A stretch of DNA of 64,000 nucleotides from Sacculina carcini (GCA_916048095.2 OU696586.1:3324749-3388748), one strand, 5' to 3'; positions 24,878-37,704 are shown, counted from the first letter of the stretch. Made by a program: numbers and translations. The notes: generated by a model not told the origin, from the sequence alone.

Positions 24878-25322
24878 CTAGCATTAAAACCCGCCCGTTG
24901 TGCGGAGCAACTCATAAAAATATAGCAAATTAAAAATAAATAAGGCAAACTCATAAAAACCTTAATCAATTAAAAAGTCTAAATTTCATTATTTTAATTT
25001 TATTTTGACAAAATATTTTCACTCAGCCCGCCTCATATTTAAACCCGGCCGACGTGCGGAATAATTCAGAACTCGAACACCATCCGTTCTGGTTCTTGTC
25101 AAATCCATTAGTTTTGTATATGAATTCATTCTGCACGGTGAAATTGAACGTTTTATTGCTGCCCGCGGGACATTTTTATTTCATAAAAATGAGCCATTGC
25201 TTCGTTTGCGTTTGAAGCCCCTGATCATTGAACCAGCGAACCATGAACCAGCACAATTATGTCACCTCATATTCAAGCATACATACACAGACAGACAGAT
25301 AATTTCTTCTTTATGTATATAT
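24878..25322 (-). mobile_element. Short Helitron subfamily 2 (minus), about 445 bp
   Basis: On minus it begins with an AT box, 'ataaagaagaaattatctg' and CTGT repeats, and ends in the family hairpin and CTAG (24878-24881). It is an inverted near-copy of 27967-28413. Internal modules match 5640-6064. Confidence 0.7.
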
Positions 25323-25324
25323 AT

Positions 25325-26090
25325 AGCATTAAAACCGCATTAAAACCCGCCCGTTGTGCGGAACAATTCATAAAAATATTGCAAATTAAAAATAAATACA
25401 TTCAAATACAAATACAATACAAATACATAAATTATACCGTATTGTAGAAAGCAAAATGTCTAGCACGCTGGTATAATTTATTTTAATGTGTGACAAATAT
25501 TTCTTGAGAAATAGGTAGAAAAATGAATTCATTTTAATCAACCGATGTTCAAGTGTAATTTTGGATGTTTTTTAGAATTTTGCCAATTTTACACGTTTTT
25601 TGTATCATTTGTGGGTATAAGTTATGACTTTTCTTGTAGCACACAAAATTATCTACACAATAGTAAATTTTTTATAGCTGTACCATTGCTGGTTTATGAG
25701 GAATAGATAGCGAAATATTGACCAAAATATTCACGTTCATGTGAGCTAATTTTGCCTTTTTGACTTTGTCATTTACACTTCACACCGCTGTAACTTGTTT
25801 TTAATACACTTTGGAAAATTAGGAGTAGTCTTCAGAAAATTGGCCAAAATTTTCGCATTTTGTAGGGTACATTTTGTCTTTTCACCGCAATAACTTTTTT
25901 TGGTTTTATTTTTAAAATTTAAAATGTAGTGTTAAGTGTAGACAAGAAGATTTCCAACATGATGGTATAAATTTTTAGCGGGTACGCCAAGTGATGGCCG
26001 AGTAGCAGCTCATAGAAAATGAACCAAGGAGGGTGGGACAAACACACACACACACACACACACACAGAGGATCTCTTTTATATATATAGA
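25325..26090 (-). mobile_element. Helitron-like element (minus), internally deleted
   Basis: The 5' terminus on minus is TCTATATATATAAAAGAGAT at 26090, preceded by A. It has a (GT) block and core landmarks near 25885 and 25786. It is joined near 25430 directly to a 3' hairpin end (25325-25400), which carries a duplicated 'gcattaaaacc'. The middle part is missing. Confidence 0.75.
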
Positions 26091-26099
26091 TGTAAAAAT

Positions 26100-26961
26100 T
26101 CGATCACAAAAATTCAATATTTTCTGTAGCTTGTGTTGATGTTCAGAGCACGCGGTCCCACATACACTTATAAAATATGTTAAAATCGACTTGATGAAAG
26201 CCTTGATCAGCGATCTGTTAATGTGCATGATCAATGTTGCTAACGATTTGTGTGCCAGATTGTTGATATGCTGCTAAAAATCCAAATGCTTGTCTATTGT
26301 CACGTAATTTCATAGAATTTTGCACTGCTAAACTGGTTCCCATGAATTTTATTATTATTTCCGGAAACGTGGACAATATATAGTTTGTGCCTGCTAGTAT
26401 AACTTGTGTTTTTCAGGATTTATTTTCATCTTGTTAGAAGAGAAATAGTCATACGCGTGCTGCAGTTTTCGCTCGAGACTTTCTTCATTGATCCCCAATT
26501 CAATTCGGCTCGAAGTAAGTATAAAGTCGTGTCATCAGCATATTGTAATCTGTAGATGCGTGTGGTCGTCTGAGATGTGTCATGCTAAGTTGTTGGAGAA
26601 TATCAAAAACAGTGTACATCTCAAACTACCTCCCTGAAATATCGACATGTTCGGCGTGGTCGGCTTGGTGTTAGACAAACGGTAACCACCTGCAGTAGCT
26701 GCTGTCTTCACCTGTTGTGTGTGTCCGCTTAAATAATTCTTGAATCATCGCTCATCAATGTTACACGCTGACATTTTTCCAGCAGCAAGTTATGGACGAC
26801 TATGTCGAAAAATTTTGTCAAATCGATCGATGTTAAAATGGTGACTGTCCTGTCTTGTATCGCACTATACATCGTGTGTGTTACATTGATAGTGCATCGA
26901 AGGCAGCAGTGACACACATGTGTTTGTTGAGTGTTGGTCGCTTTGCACACATGCACACCTG

Positions 26962-26990
<29 letters not shown>
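26100..26990 (-). pseudogene. Degenerate L2/CR1-type LINE reverse transcriptase
   Basis: On minus, about 26860-26780 encodes TSIDLTKFFDIVVHNLLLEK, a decayed RT motif A (normally DLSKAFD with a conserved Asp). About 26300-26250 carries IDKHLDF then QHINNLAHKS, and 26235-26105 carries INRSLIKAFIKSILTYFISV and EHQHKLQKIL. This is the usual order after the RT core in this clade. Stops and frameshifts break the frame throughout, so it is inactive. Its downstream end is cut by the Helitron 5' terminus at 26090. Confidence 0.65.
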
Positions 26991-26993
<3 letters not shown>

Positions 26994-27050
26994 ACATTAC
27001 ATTAAGACATTTATATCGCGCTTTTCACCCGAGGGTCTCAAAAGCGCTCA
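26994..27050 (-). mobile_element. L2-type LINE or SINE 3' tail (minus)
   Basis: Read on minus: 'gagcgcttttgagaccctcg', 'ggtgaaaagcgcgatataaa', then TGT and (AATGT)n. This matches the conserved L2 3' end pattern as I know it. Adjacent (CA)n at 26970-26992. Confidence 0.65.
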
Positions 27051-27222
27051 CACACACATACACAAGATTCATACACATACACAATCACGAACACACACAC
27101 TCACCTACATACACACACACACACAAACTCACACACAAAACAGACAATATCATATACGGACAAACACAAACATACGCTCACGTTCACATACTCAAAAACA
27201 CAAGAATACACACGCACATACA
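27040..27222. repeat. CA-rich simple repeat
   Basis: Impure CA/ACAT repeats. Frames across it are translations of the repeat. Confidence 0.7.
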
Positions 27223-27589
27223 TCTATATATATAAAAGAGATCCTCTGTGTGTGTGTGTGTGTCTGTGTGTCTGTGTGTCTGTGTGTCTGTCCAACCCTC
27301 CTTGGTCCATTTTCTATCAGCTATTATTTGGCCACCACTTGGCCTACTCGCTAAAAATTTATACCATCACGTTGGAAATTTTCTACAGCTTCTGTTAAAT
27401 TTTAAATTTCAAAAATGAGATAGAAAAAGTTATAGCGGTGAAAAGACAAAACGAACCCTGAAAAATGCGAAAATTTTGGTCAATTTTCTGAAAACTACTT
27501 TTCCTAAACCAGCAATGGTACAACTATACAATTTATACCACTGTGTAGAAAATTTTCTGTTCTACTCAACGAAGTATAATTTATACTTC
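27223..27589 (+). mobile_element. Helitron-like 5' end, truncated
   Basis: TC at 27223 preceded by A, then the AT box, GAGATCCTCTG, a (GT/CTGT) block and the first core landmark (about 27438). Cut at 'tataatttatactt', where a LINE end begins. Confidence 0.75.
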
Positions 27590-27590
27590 A

Positions 27591-27975
27591 GTCAGCGCGT
27601 AGCACCCGTTTCACTGAATGTGGATTGTTGCACCTGCCCAGGGCCCGACTAGAGGCTACCAAACGCCATTTCAGGTATCGCGCAGCGAGGGCTTACAATG
27701 AGGTCGCCAGAAATTGAGCTTTATCCTTTTTCTTTTTTTACACTTCATTCCGTTTAATAGTTTTATTGTTTAGTTTTATAGTTTCCGATATCACCCTACG
27801 TCGACTCCACCCATTTTTTATTATCATTATTTTTTATGTATACTCATTTTATCTTTAATTGTTGTTTTTATTGTATTGTAAACTGCCCATGTGTCATGTT
27901 CTAATGTGTATTGTAAATTGTCAATTAAAAACCGTTTCGGATTGACAATATATGATGATGATGATGATGATGATA
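27591..27975 (+). pseudogene. LINE ORF2 C-terminus and 3' UTR with (GAT)n tail
   Basis: The frame from about 27592 to TGA at 27715-27717 ends LLHLPRARLEATKRHFRYRA followed by ARAYNEVARN. This basic 'LPRxR...KR.FRYRAARAYN' tail is typical of RT polyproteins of L2/CR1-like elements. The 3' UTR contains 'ccgtttcggattgac' and closes with about seven GAT units (27953-27973). The 5' part is absent, consistent with 5' truncation or replacement by the Helitron fragment. Confidence 0.65.
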
Positions 27976-28413
27976 AAGAAGAAATTATCTGTCTGTCTGT
28001 GTATGTATGCTTGAATATGAGGTGACATAATTGCGCTGGTTCATGGTTCGCTGGTTCAATGATCAGGGGCTTCAAACGCAAACGAAGCGATGGCTCATTT
28101 TTATGAAATAAAAATGTCCCGCGGGCAGCAATAAAACGTTCAATTTCACCGTGTAGAATGAATTCATATACAAAACTAATGGATTTGACTTCAAGAACCA
28201 GAACGGATGGTGTTCGAGTTCTGAATTATTCCGCACGTCGGCCGGGTTTAAATATGAGGCGGGCTGAGTGAAAATATTTTGTCAAAATAAAATTAAAAAT
28301 AATGAAATTTAGACTTTTTAATTGATTAAGGTTTTTATGAGTTTGCCTTATTTGTTTTTAATTTGCAATATTTTTATGAATTGCTCCGCACAACGGGCGG
28401 GTTTTAATGCTAG
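27967..28413 (+). mobile_element. Short Helitron subfamily 2 (plus), about 447 bp
   Basis: It starts 'ataaagaagaaattatctg' with CTGT repeats and ends in the hairpin CCGCACAACGGGCGGG and CTAG (28410-28413). Followed at the next base by the TC of H6. Inverted relative of 24878-25322. Confidence 0.75.
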
Positions 28414-31400
28414 TCTATATATATAAAAGAGATCCTCTGTGTGTGTGTGTGTGTCTGTGTGTGTGTCCCACCCTCCTTGGTCCATTTTCTATGAGCTGCT
28501 CATCGGCCATCACTTGGCGTACCCGCTCTAAATTTATACCATCATGTTGGAAATCTTCTTGTCTACACTTAACACTACATTTTAAATTTTAAAAATAAAA
28601 CCAAAAAAAGTTATTGCGGTGAAAAGACAAAATGTACCCTACAAAATGCGAAAATTTTGGCCAATTTTCTGAAGACTACTCCTCCTAAACCAACAATGGT
28701 ACAACTATACAAATTATACGACTGTGTAGAAAATTTTATGTTCTACTCAACACACTATAATTTAAACCCAAAAATTAAATATAAACATGTAAAATGGAAA
28801 AAAATTCAATCAACATTCAAGATATTTTTTAAACCTCACGCGTCCGATTTTCTATACTTTTTTCTCTCTTTTTCAAAAAATAATGATCACACATCTAAAT
28901 AAATAATACCATCATGCTGAAAATTTTCTTGGCTACAACTCGGTGTAAGTTTTTATTTTTCAAAGTGTATTAAAAAAAAGTTACAGCGGTGTGAAGTGTA
29001 AATGACAAAGTCAAAAAGGCATAATTAGCACACAAAAACGTTAATATTTTGGTCATAATTCCGCTATCCAGTCCTGATAAATCAGCAGTGGTACAGCTAT
29101 AAAACTTATACTATTGTGTAGATAATTTTGTGTTCTACAAGAAAAGTTATAATTTATACCCACAAATTATACAAAAAACGTGTAAAATTAGCAAAATTCT
29201 CAAATACATCCAAAATTACACTTGAACACCGGGTGACTAAAATTAATTCATTTTCTACTATTTCTCAGTAACTATTAGTTATAAATAAAATAAATTATAC
29301 CATCGTGCTAGAAATTTTGTTTTCTACAATACGGTATAATTTTTAATTTTCCAAAGTGTATCTAAAGCAAGTTACGGCGGTGTAAAGTCAAAATGACATA
29401 TTGCCAATTTGACAGCTATTATGCGCACTTGCGATTACACAGGAATATACTACTGTGTAGATAATTTTGTGTTCTACAAGATAAGTTATAATTTATACCC
29501 ACAAATGATACAAAACACGTGTAAAATTGGCAAAATTCGCAAATACATCCAAAATTACACTTGAACACCGGGTGACTAAAATTGATTCATTTTTCTACTA
29601 TTTCCCAGTAACTATTTGTTATACATAAAAATAAATTATACCATCGTGCTAGAAATCTTGTCTTCTACAATTCGGTATAATTTGTAATTTTCCAAAGGGT
29701 ATCTGAAGGAAGTTACGGCGGTGTAAAGTCAAAAGGACATATTGCTAATTTGACAGCTATTATGCGCACTTGCGATTACACATGAATATACACTGATTTA
29801 ATTTCACTGAAGTCCAATCACAATTTACGCACTTGCGATTAAACATAAATATACTACTGTGTAGAGAATTTTGTGTTCTACAAGATAAGCCATAATTTAT
29901 ACCCAAAAATGATACAAAAAACGTGTAAAATTGGCAAAATTCTCAAATACATCCCAAATTACACTTGAACACCAGGTGACTTAAATTAATTAATTTTTCT
30001 ACTATTTCTCAATAACTATTTGTTATACATAAAAAAAAATTATACCATCGTGCTAGAAATGTTGTTTTCTACAATACCGTATAATTTGTAATTTTCCAAA
30101 GGATATCTGAAGGAAGTTACGGCGGTATAAAGTCAAAAGGACATATTGCCAATTTGACAGCTATTATGCGCACTTGCGATTACACAGGAATATACACCGA
30201 TTAAATTTCACTGAAGCCCAATCACAATTAAGAATGCATCATATTAGCTCCAAGCATGGATGGTGTGGGTTTATTGGGTACAGTTTAATTAATGCTACAC
30301 TATACTGAATAGAAAGGCTTTATTGCCCTCAATATTTACACATGAATTGTTCCGCCCGACGGGCGGGTAAAATACTAATGGGAACAAAGTTAACTACTGA
30401 ATTTTACTGTATAATTTAATTGGTTTAATTTCGAGTTGCATAAGCTTAAGCTGCATAAGGATATGGGTTGTAATATCATGCAATGCCAACTATATGAATA
30501 TGCTGTTTTAGCGGACGCATAAGTCTGGAATTATAGAGATGACAGAAGGTTTCATTGTTTTGATATTGTTACACTTCTGAATTACTACACACGAAGGATG
30601 GGTGTGAACTTGAGTACTGTTGAGGAAAAAACTTCGTCAATAATTAAAACAAGAATTTACCAATTTATATTTTTCTATTGGATAAGCTTTTTGCTTTTTG
30701 ATTCATTATATTCTATTTATAGTTCCGCACGACCTGCGGGTTTAAATACGAGGCAGTTCGAGGGAAAATAATTTGCCACATCTAAAATATAAACATTCAC
30801 ATTTAGACTTTTCTATTGGTTAAGACTTTTTATGGGTTTACTTTTTCTTATTTAATTTCTAATCATTTTTTATTAATTCAATATTCATTTTACTTTATTT
30901 ATTGTTCTGCACAAAGGGCGGGTTTTAATGCTAGATGGTGATGTTGAGTTATAAATATATTTTGAAAACATTATGATAAAAAAATGAGTCATTTTTCATT
31001 GTTTTGTGTCAGAGTTCTGAATTATTCCGCACGACGGGTAGGTTTAAATATGAGGTGGATTAAGGGATAATGTTTTGTCAAATTTATAATTAAAATATTC
31101 ACATTTAGAGTTTTTATTGGTGAACGTATTTACAGGTTAAATTTTTTGCTTTTAAAATTTTATACAGTTTATACTATGGATTGAATATGCATTTTATTTT
31201 ATGAATTGTTGAGCACGACGGGCGGGTTTCCATATGAGGCGGGTTAATGGAAAATATGCTGCCAAATAAAAATAAAAATAATTAAACTTGGACTTTTCAA
31301 TTGAGTAAGATTGTAATGAGTATATCTGTTTTCTATTTTAATTTCCAATATGTTTATGAATTAAATATAAAGTTCATAATGAATTTCAAATATGAATTGC

Positions 31401-33082
31401 TCCGCACAACTGGCGGGTTACAATGCTAGACGGTGATGTTAAGTTATAAAAATATTTTGGAAACATTATGATGAAAAAGTGTAGTCAATTTTCATTGTTT
31501 CGTGTCTGAGTTCTGAATTATTCAGCACGACGGGCATGTATAAATATGAGGCGGTTTAGGCAACCTATTTTGTGAAAATAAATATGAAAATATAGAAACT
31601 TAGACTTTTTTATGGGCTTACTCCAATTTTTTATAATTCATATTCCTTTTCTCTTATGAATTGAATACAAATTTAATGGTATGAACTGTTTCGCACGACG
31701 GGCGGGTTTACATGCTAGAATTTTCGTTGTTTGTTACGTGTTTGTGTTCTGAATTATTCCGCACAATGGGTGGGTTTATATATGAGGCGGGTTGAGGGAA
31801 AATATTATTTAAAAATAAAAATAAAAATACTCACACTTGGACTTTTCTATTGAGTAAGACACTTATGAGTTTTCATTTTCTTTTTTAATTTGGAATATTT
31901 TTTATGAATACGAATTTCTATGAATATTAATGCCATTTTATGAATTCCTCCGCACAACGGGCGGGTTTTAATGCTAGAAAGTAAAGAGTAAAATAGTACT
32001 TAAGCAAATGATGTTGGGGAATGATGTTAAGTAATAAATATAGTTTGGAAACATTCTGATGAAAATATTTCATCATCTTTCATTGTTTGTTTCGTGTTTG
32101 TGTTCTGAATTATACCACAAGACGGGCAGATTTATATATCAGGCGGGTTGAGGGATAATATTTGCCAAAATAAATACAAAAATATTCTCATTTTGACTTT
32201 TCTATTGGTTAAGACATTTATAGGTTACATTTTTTGCTTTTAAATTTGTATTCATTATATTTTATGGATTTTATATGAATTTTATTGCATGAATTGTTCC
32301 GCACGACGGGTTGGTTTAAAAAAAGTGTTTGTTAGTTCATTTTTTCAAATGGTTCATTTGAAAAAGGTTTTTTTTATAAATAAAAATGCTCCGCGGGCAG
32401 CAACTATAGACAATAGAACGTCTCCTGTAGAATTCATCCATACACAACACCAATGGATTTGACTTCAAGATCCAGAACGGATCGTGTTCGAGTTCTGAAT
32501 TATTCAGCACGACGGGCGGGTGTAAAAATTACTAAGGCGGACTGAGGGGAAATATTTTGTCGAAATAAAAATAATTAAACCTAGAATTTTCAATTGATTA
32601 ATATTTTTATGTGTGTACCCTATTTCATTTTTAATTTTCCATAATTTATAAATGAATCATAATTTTCTGTCTGTCTGTGAATGAATGCTTGAATATGAGG
32701 TGACATAATTGCGCGGGTTCAATGGTATAGATCAGGGGCTTCAAACGCAAACGAAGCGATGGCTCATTATTATTAAATAAAAATGTCCCGCGGGCAGCAA
32801 TAAAACGTTCCATTTCACCGTGTAGAATGGATTCATAAACAAAACTAATGGATTTGACTTCAAGATCCAGAACGGATGGTGTTCGAGTTCTGAATTAATC
32901 CGCACGTCGGGCGGGTTTAAATATGAGGCGGGCTGAGTGAAAATATTTTGTCAAAATAAAATCATAATTTTGAAATTTAGACTTTTCAATTGATTAAGGT
33001 TTTCATAAGTTTGCCTTATTTATTTTTTAATTTGCAATATTTTTATAAATTGTTCCGCACAACGGGCGGGTTTGAATGCTAG
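28414..33082 (+). mobile_element. Helitron/HINE-like element H6, full length
   Basis: TC at 28414 directly after the CTAG of the preceding element. CTAG at 33079-33082, followed by T. Core landmarks lie near 28614, 28982, 29374, 29714 and 30119. From about 30230 it is collinear with H1 (3180 onward), including every hairpin module, with occasional substitutions and small indels. No transposase frame. It has one core unit fewer than H1. Confidence 0.8.
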
Positions 33083-34081
33083 TATAATTATAAAACTAGA
33101 TGTTAGATACTAGATAGTCACTAGATACTGTGGTGATGGTCCTATAGTCCCATCACCAATATATACCGCCAACCATTTGGTCTATCTCACATGATGCTAG
33201 TATGGATGCCAGCACTAGTGTGCCTGAATTCGACAGAGGTTCGTCAACGCGAAAGAGATGCGATAGATGGCGTAAGTGATTTTTTGGATTACGGACTGTG
33301 ATTATTCTTGTCAAATTGTTTGTTTGGTATAAAACATTTGGATTAAACCATGGTTTAAAACAAGTTGTTTTTTTTCTCAAAAAAACATGTTTTTTAAATT
33401 GTTTTTTTCGATAAAAATGATTTTTCTCATATAGGAATGATCAAATATTTTCCGAATTAGGAAATGAGTTCATTAATGCAGTTTTAAATCTTCATAAATA
33501 TTACATTTTCGCATGATTTTAAGGGTTTGCACGATATGGGAAACATATTTATTATCATTTTTGGTTTTTGCTGGGGAAGCATTGTAGTTGGTATTTATGA
33601 TAAATCCTGAATTTTTACGACAAAACATTTGAGTTTCTATGAAAAACACTATTTTTAGAAGCCCTTGAGTTAAAAAAAACTGTGTTTACTCTGAAAACAA
33701 ACATGAATTAACCTTCATAGACAAAACGATTTTTAGTCACTAGTTTATCATAAAAAAGGCCAATGGGTATTTGGATTTGGACTTTACAAACATATGTGGG
33801 TGTTTAAAATCGACTGTTTTCGCAATTGGAAGCGGTTTAAAACTTCCGTTGCCTATAGATGCCACAAGGTGAAATTCAAGATCCTGTGTGTACATTTTTT
33901 GATTTTATGATTTTTCTTTTTTAAATATTTAAAAAACCCTTGGTAAGTGGTACTAAAACATGTTTAACTATATACTAAATAGCATGGTACGATCCATTTT
34001 TTTATTTGTGCATGCAAAGTGTAAAAAACCAAATATACAGAAAAACCAATGTTTTTTTGTTTTTTTCCAAAAAACATGGTC
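33083..34081 (+). repeat. H6 3' flank, copy of 6065-7071
   Basis: Near-identical to the H1 flank, including the ATG and GTAAGT stretch at 33190-33272. Similarity ends at 'aaaaaacatggtct' and different AT-rich DNA follows. Confidence 0.8.
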
Positions 34082-34228
34082 TGTATATATAGATATATAT
34101 ATAGATATTATACGGTATATAATTAATTGTTATACCAATATAATAATATAAATGTGCTTTGACGTTCATTATCACTCTTCGTTGCATAAAGCCGGAGCTG
34201 TGACGATCGATAGATTAATTATGAAGAC
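34082..34228. other. AT-rich spacer
   Basis: TATA-rich start, then unique sequence. Nothing recognised. Confidence 0.4.
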
Positions 34229-34519
34229 CAGTGGCGGCGCCAGGGTATTTCCGATGGGGGGCTAAGGAAAAGGGCTTAGCGAAGCATGAAGAGCTACAGT
34301 CGAACGCTGACTACATAACATTATAATAAGGCACTGGGGTACACTGATTCAGCTCTTGAACTTAAACCAAAATTACATGACTTCTTTTACAGTGGTAAGA
34401 AATTGTAATATCCATGATTATGATTTTTGGGGAGGCTTAAGGGGGGGGGGGGGGGGTCTCGACATATTTTTGGCGGGACTCCAGCCCCCCCACCTCAAGC
34501 CCTCTTGGCGCCGCCACTG
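34229..34519. mobile_element. hAT MITE, CAGTGGCGGCGCC family, copy 1
   Basis: Inverted ends CAGTGGCGGCGCCAGG and TTGGCGCCGCCACTG. Flanking 8-bp repeats atgaagac and atgcagac (7 of 8). Contains a run of 16 G at 34441-34456. About 70 bp near 34280-34350 is shared with the copy at 36406. Confidence 0.85.
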
Positions 34520-34540
34520 ATGCAGACGAACAGTAATGGC

Positions 34541-35790
34541 TAGGGCTGTCAAAAAAGTAACCTAAAAATCAGAAAAAAGTAACTTTATTTTCGAGAAAAA
34601 TTAACCTAAAAAAGTAACCTAAAAATAACCTGAGTTTTAATGTTATTATCACTTTTGTATCGCTTTATCACATGTTTATCACGCCTTTGCTGATTAGTGC
34701 GCTATATGAAATACACGGTTTGTTTGTTGTTCGTTTGTGAATATATAAAAAAAGCCTTATAACCAATAAAAGAAGTAACCTAAAAATAACCTCCTTCAAA
34801 AAAGGTCAATTTCTGTTTGAAGTTCTGAAGGAAGAAAATACACCAGTCCTTCTATCCTATTTCCGAGTTGGTACTATTTTTCCATCCTCTCTCCGATCTG
34901 GCACCATTTTACATCAAACCACCATAAGTGACTTACGATAATTTCGCTAACTTCGAAAAAAGGAGCATAACCATCCAAATATAATTTCATGTGGAAGGCT
35001 AATACAAATGCGAAATACACTAATTGCAAATGTAAATATTTTTAATAATGGTCGCAATAATGTTCCAATGGAACTTTTTATCAAATAGCACGTACTACAG
35101 CTTGTATATTAGTGTGAGCGTAAACACTGCATGTGTGAATGCCCCCGTCCTTCCATATGTAGCACCCTGTGCTCACAGTCTTATAAATGTCAAATGTGGG
35201 AAAATGGCGCTCTCTCACGCCCTGAAAATCACGTGCTAATTTCTGTTAAGTAAATACGTACTGTCAAGTGCTACAGTGCATTATCTGGTATAGAGAGCTC
35301 ACACATCGTACTATACCACGCTCCAAACATCTCACGACACCCTCCAGTTCGTGGACATTTTCTAAAATGGAATTACACTATCCTGCGTACCCAAAAACGT
35401 ATAAATATCGAGTAGCACAGATATTAAGATGAATACCAATTGCTAAATCCTAACAGCAGAAAATTTGACATTTCTTGATCTTCAGACCTAAGAGTCCATC
35501 TCTTTTTCTATTTTATCCTCATATATACCGTTTTGTGCCTCTTATCTGCAAAAAGTCACCAAATTTCGTGGTTAACTTACCTAATAACAAGAAAAATACC
35601 AAAAGCTAACCTGACGATAAAAATTAACCTTAAAAGCAAAAAAGTAACCTAACGATGAAAAAGTAACTTTTGGTAACCTAATAACTTTTTTAATAATTAG
35701 CGTACACAACTTTTATATGCAGTTTTAGGTAGCTTATGAAAAAGTGACCTTTAGGTGAACAAGTAACTTTATTAACTTTTGACAGCCCTA
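34541..35790. mobile_element. Non-autonomous hAT-like transposon, 1.25 kb
   Basis: Ends TAGGGCTGTCAAAA and its inverse TTTTGACAGCCCTA. A perfect 8-bp target duplication, gtaatggc, at 34533-34540 and 35791-35798. Many copies of 'aagtaacct' and close variants lie within about 250 bp of the left end and 210 bp of the right end, like subterminal transposase-binding repeats. No open frame resembles a transposase, so it depends on another element. hAT is inferred from the 8-bp duplication and terminal TAGGGCTG. Confidence 0.85.
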
Positions 35791-35884
35791 GTAATGGCTT
35801 TATAGGAGTAAATGTGACTAGAATATACAAGACAAAAATATTATACAACACACAAAAAAACTTGACCACGAGACTAACTGCGCG

Positions 35885-35898
35885 TACACACACACGCT

Positions 35899-35996
<98 letters not shown>
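35885..35996. repeat. (CA)n microsatellite
   Basis: Almost pure CA, about 110 bp. Confidence 0.9.
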
Positions 35997-35997
<1 letters not shown>

Positions 35998-35998
35998 G

Positions 35999-36397
35999 TA
36001 ACACAATACCAAACGACACTAATCAACGCTCACAAACACACAGAATATAAATTCAACACAAACAGCACGCATATACCTGAAAAACAAAGAATATCCCACA
36101 AGTAATTTTATCATGAATATTAATATTGTATTTATTATTAATTAAATATTTATTATTTTTTATTGAAATAATTATTAAATTTACCCTTGCGACACCACCA
36201 GAATATGCAGTTGGTCCTCTGTGTGATTTAGAAAGTTCTTGTGCTGTGACGGGCATTATCCAAACAAGGCGATATTTGTTTGCTAAATGCACACTGAACT
36301 TCATCGGAGTGCAGCTTGGCTATTTTTCTTGAATGAAAAAGAACCTTCATACGCCCTGCACGAGAGCAAACACATTTTGTTTACCTTGAGTGTAAGA
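35999..36397. other. Unique spacer, no gene seen
   Basis: AT-rich then mixed composition. Overlapping short frames on both strands show no motif. Confidence 0.4.
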
Positions 36398-36405
36398 CTG
36401 GATAT

Positions 36406-36844
36406 CAGTGGCAGCGCCAGGATTTTTTCGATGGGAAGGCTGAAGAGGATCGGGGCGAAGGAAAAAGTTGTGGGAGGCTGGCGAAACACGAAGAGCTACA
36501 CACGAACGCTGACTACATAATATTATAATAAGGGACTGGGGCATACTGATTCAGTCCTCGAACTTGAACCATAATTGAAGGGCAATATATATTGAACGAA
36601 ACGAGGTGAATACCATAGGATAGAACATATAATGACACATTGACACACATGCAAGCGTCATTACAGGAACAATAACTATTTCATTACTCCAAGACAAATA
36701 TGACTACTGTAGGACAATAAAGCTTGATTTACAGTGGTAAGACATTTTAAGTTTTTTTTGGAGGGGCGCTTAGGGGAGCTTGGTATTTTTTGGGGAGTTG
36801 CAGCTTCCCCCAAGCCCCCCCCCTCCCCCTTGGCGTCGCTCCTG
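36406..36844. mobile_element. hAT MITE, CAGTGGCGGCGCC family, copy 2
   Basis: Ends CAGTGGCAGCGCCAGG and TTGGCGTCGCTCCTG (the last C-A pair of the terminus mutated). Perfect 8-bp target duplication ctggatat at 36398-36405 and 36845-36852. Longer than copy 1, with the same internal 'cgaacgctgactacataa'. Confidence 0.85.
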
Positions 36845-36852
36845 CTGGATAT

Positions 36853-37195
36853 CATTAGCAAACAGCGCGTAGCTTGTTTTTGCGAGCAATGCATACTCTC
36901 TCCCCACTGTCTCTACTTCTTTTTAAACTCAGCGCCGGAATATATTTGTGTGCGCATTGAAGCAGCCTTCAATGGCGCGGGCTTTTGATGTCGAACAATT
37001 CGCCCGTCTTTCAATAGGCGCGCTCTCTTATGCTAAAACCGGCTTCAGGCACTTAACTGTGCGCTCGGCTTAGACTAACCTGATGTAAGACCTGATGTCA
37101 ATGCAATTTCTGTGCTGCGGCCTCTGAGGCCAACAGCAAAATTGACAGCAACATTACCCACCGGCCGTCACATCACAGATATGATGATAATGAAA
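36853..37195. other. Unique spacer, moderately GC-rich
   Basis: No gene recognised. Several short frames on both strands without motif. Confidence 0.35.
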
Positions 37196-37204
37196 TGGTG
37201 GGTT

Positions 37205-37300
37205 AAATACAATAACAACAACAACAACAACAACATGTATTTGATATAGCGCACTTTCGAGGGCAAAGGCGCGAGCAGTAATAAAAGTATAGCACATGTG
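37205..37300 (-). mobile_element. L2-type LINE 3' tail (minus)
   Basis: Read on minus: 'cctcgaaagtgcgctatatc', 'aaatacatg', then (TTG)n TTATT. Same class of tail as 26994-27050, and the same 'aatacatgttgttg' as the deleted LINE at 9402. Confidence 0.65.
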
Positions 37301-37568
37301 GGCACATCGCAGACGTGTACATGTAGATGTGTAGTACATGTAAATATCCCCAATATAGAGTTCACCATTTACCACATACACAACTCTTTCACCAGTCCAC
37401 ACAATGAAACGCATATTTACACACATACAGACACACATATACATACACTTATGCAGCTGATAAATTATCGCTGTTCAAAAATTGATTAGACAAATATTTA
37501 AATAATCAAGAATGATCAGACCAAGGCTTAGCTCATGTCATGTTCTCCAACAAGGTAAGTACACATGT

Positions 37569-37704
37569 GTGTGTGTATTTTATTATAAGAAACTATATTG
37601 TGTGTGTGTGCGTGTGTGTGTGTGTGTTTCTGTGTGCTTGTGTGTGTGCGTGTGTATGCGAGTGTGTGTGTGTGTGTTGGTGTGTGTGTGTGTGTGTGTT
37701 TGTG
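37569..37704. repeat. GT-rich microsatellite
   Basis: Several interrupted GT runs. Confidence 0.85.
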
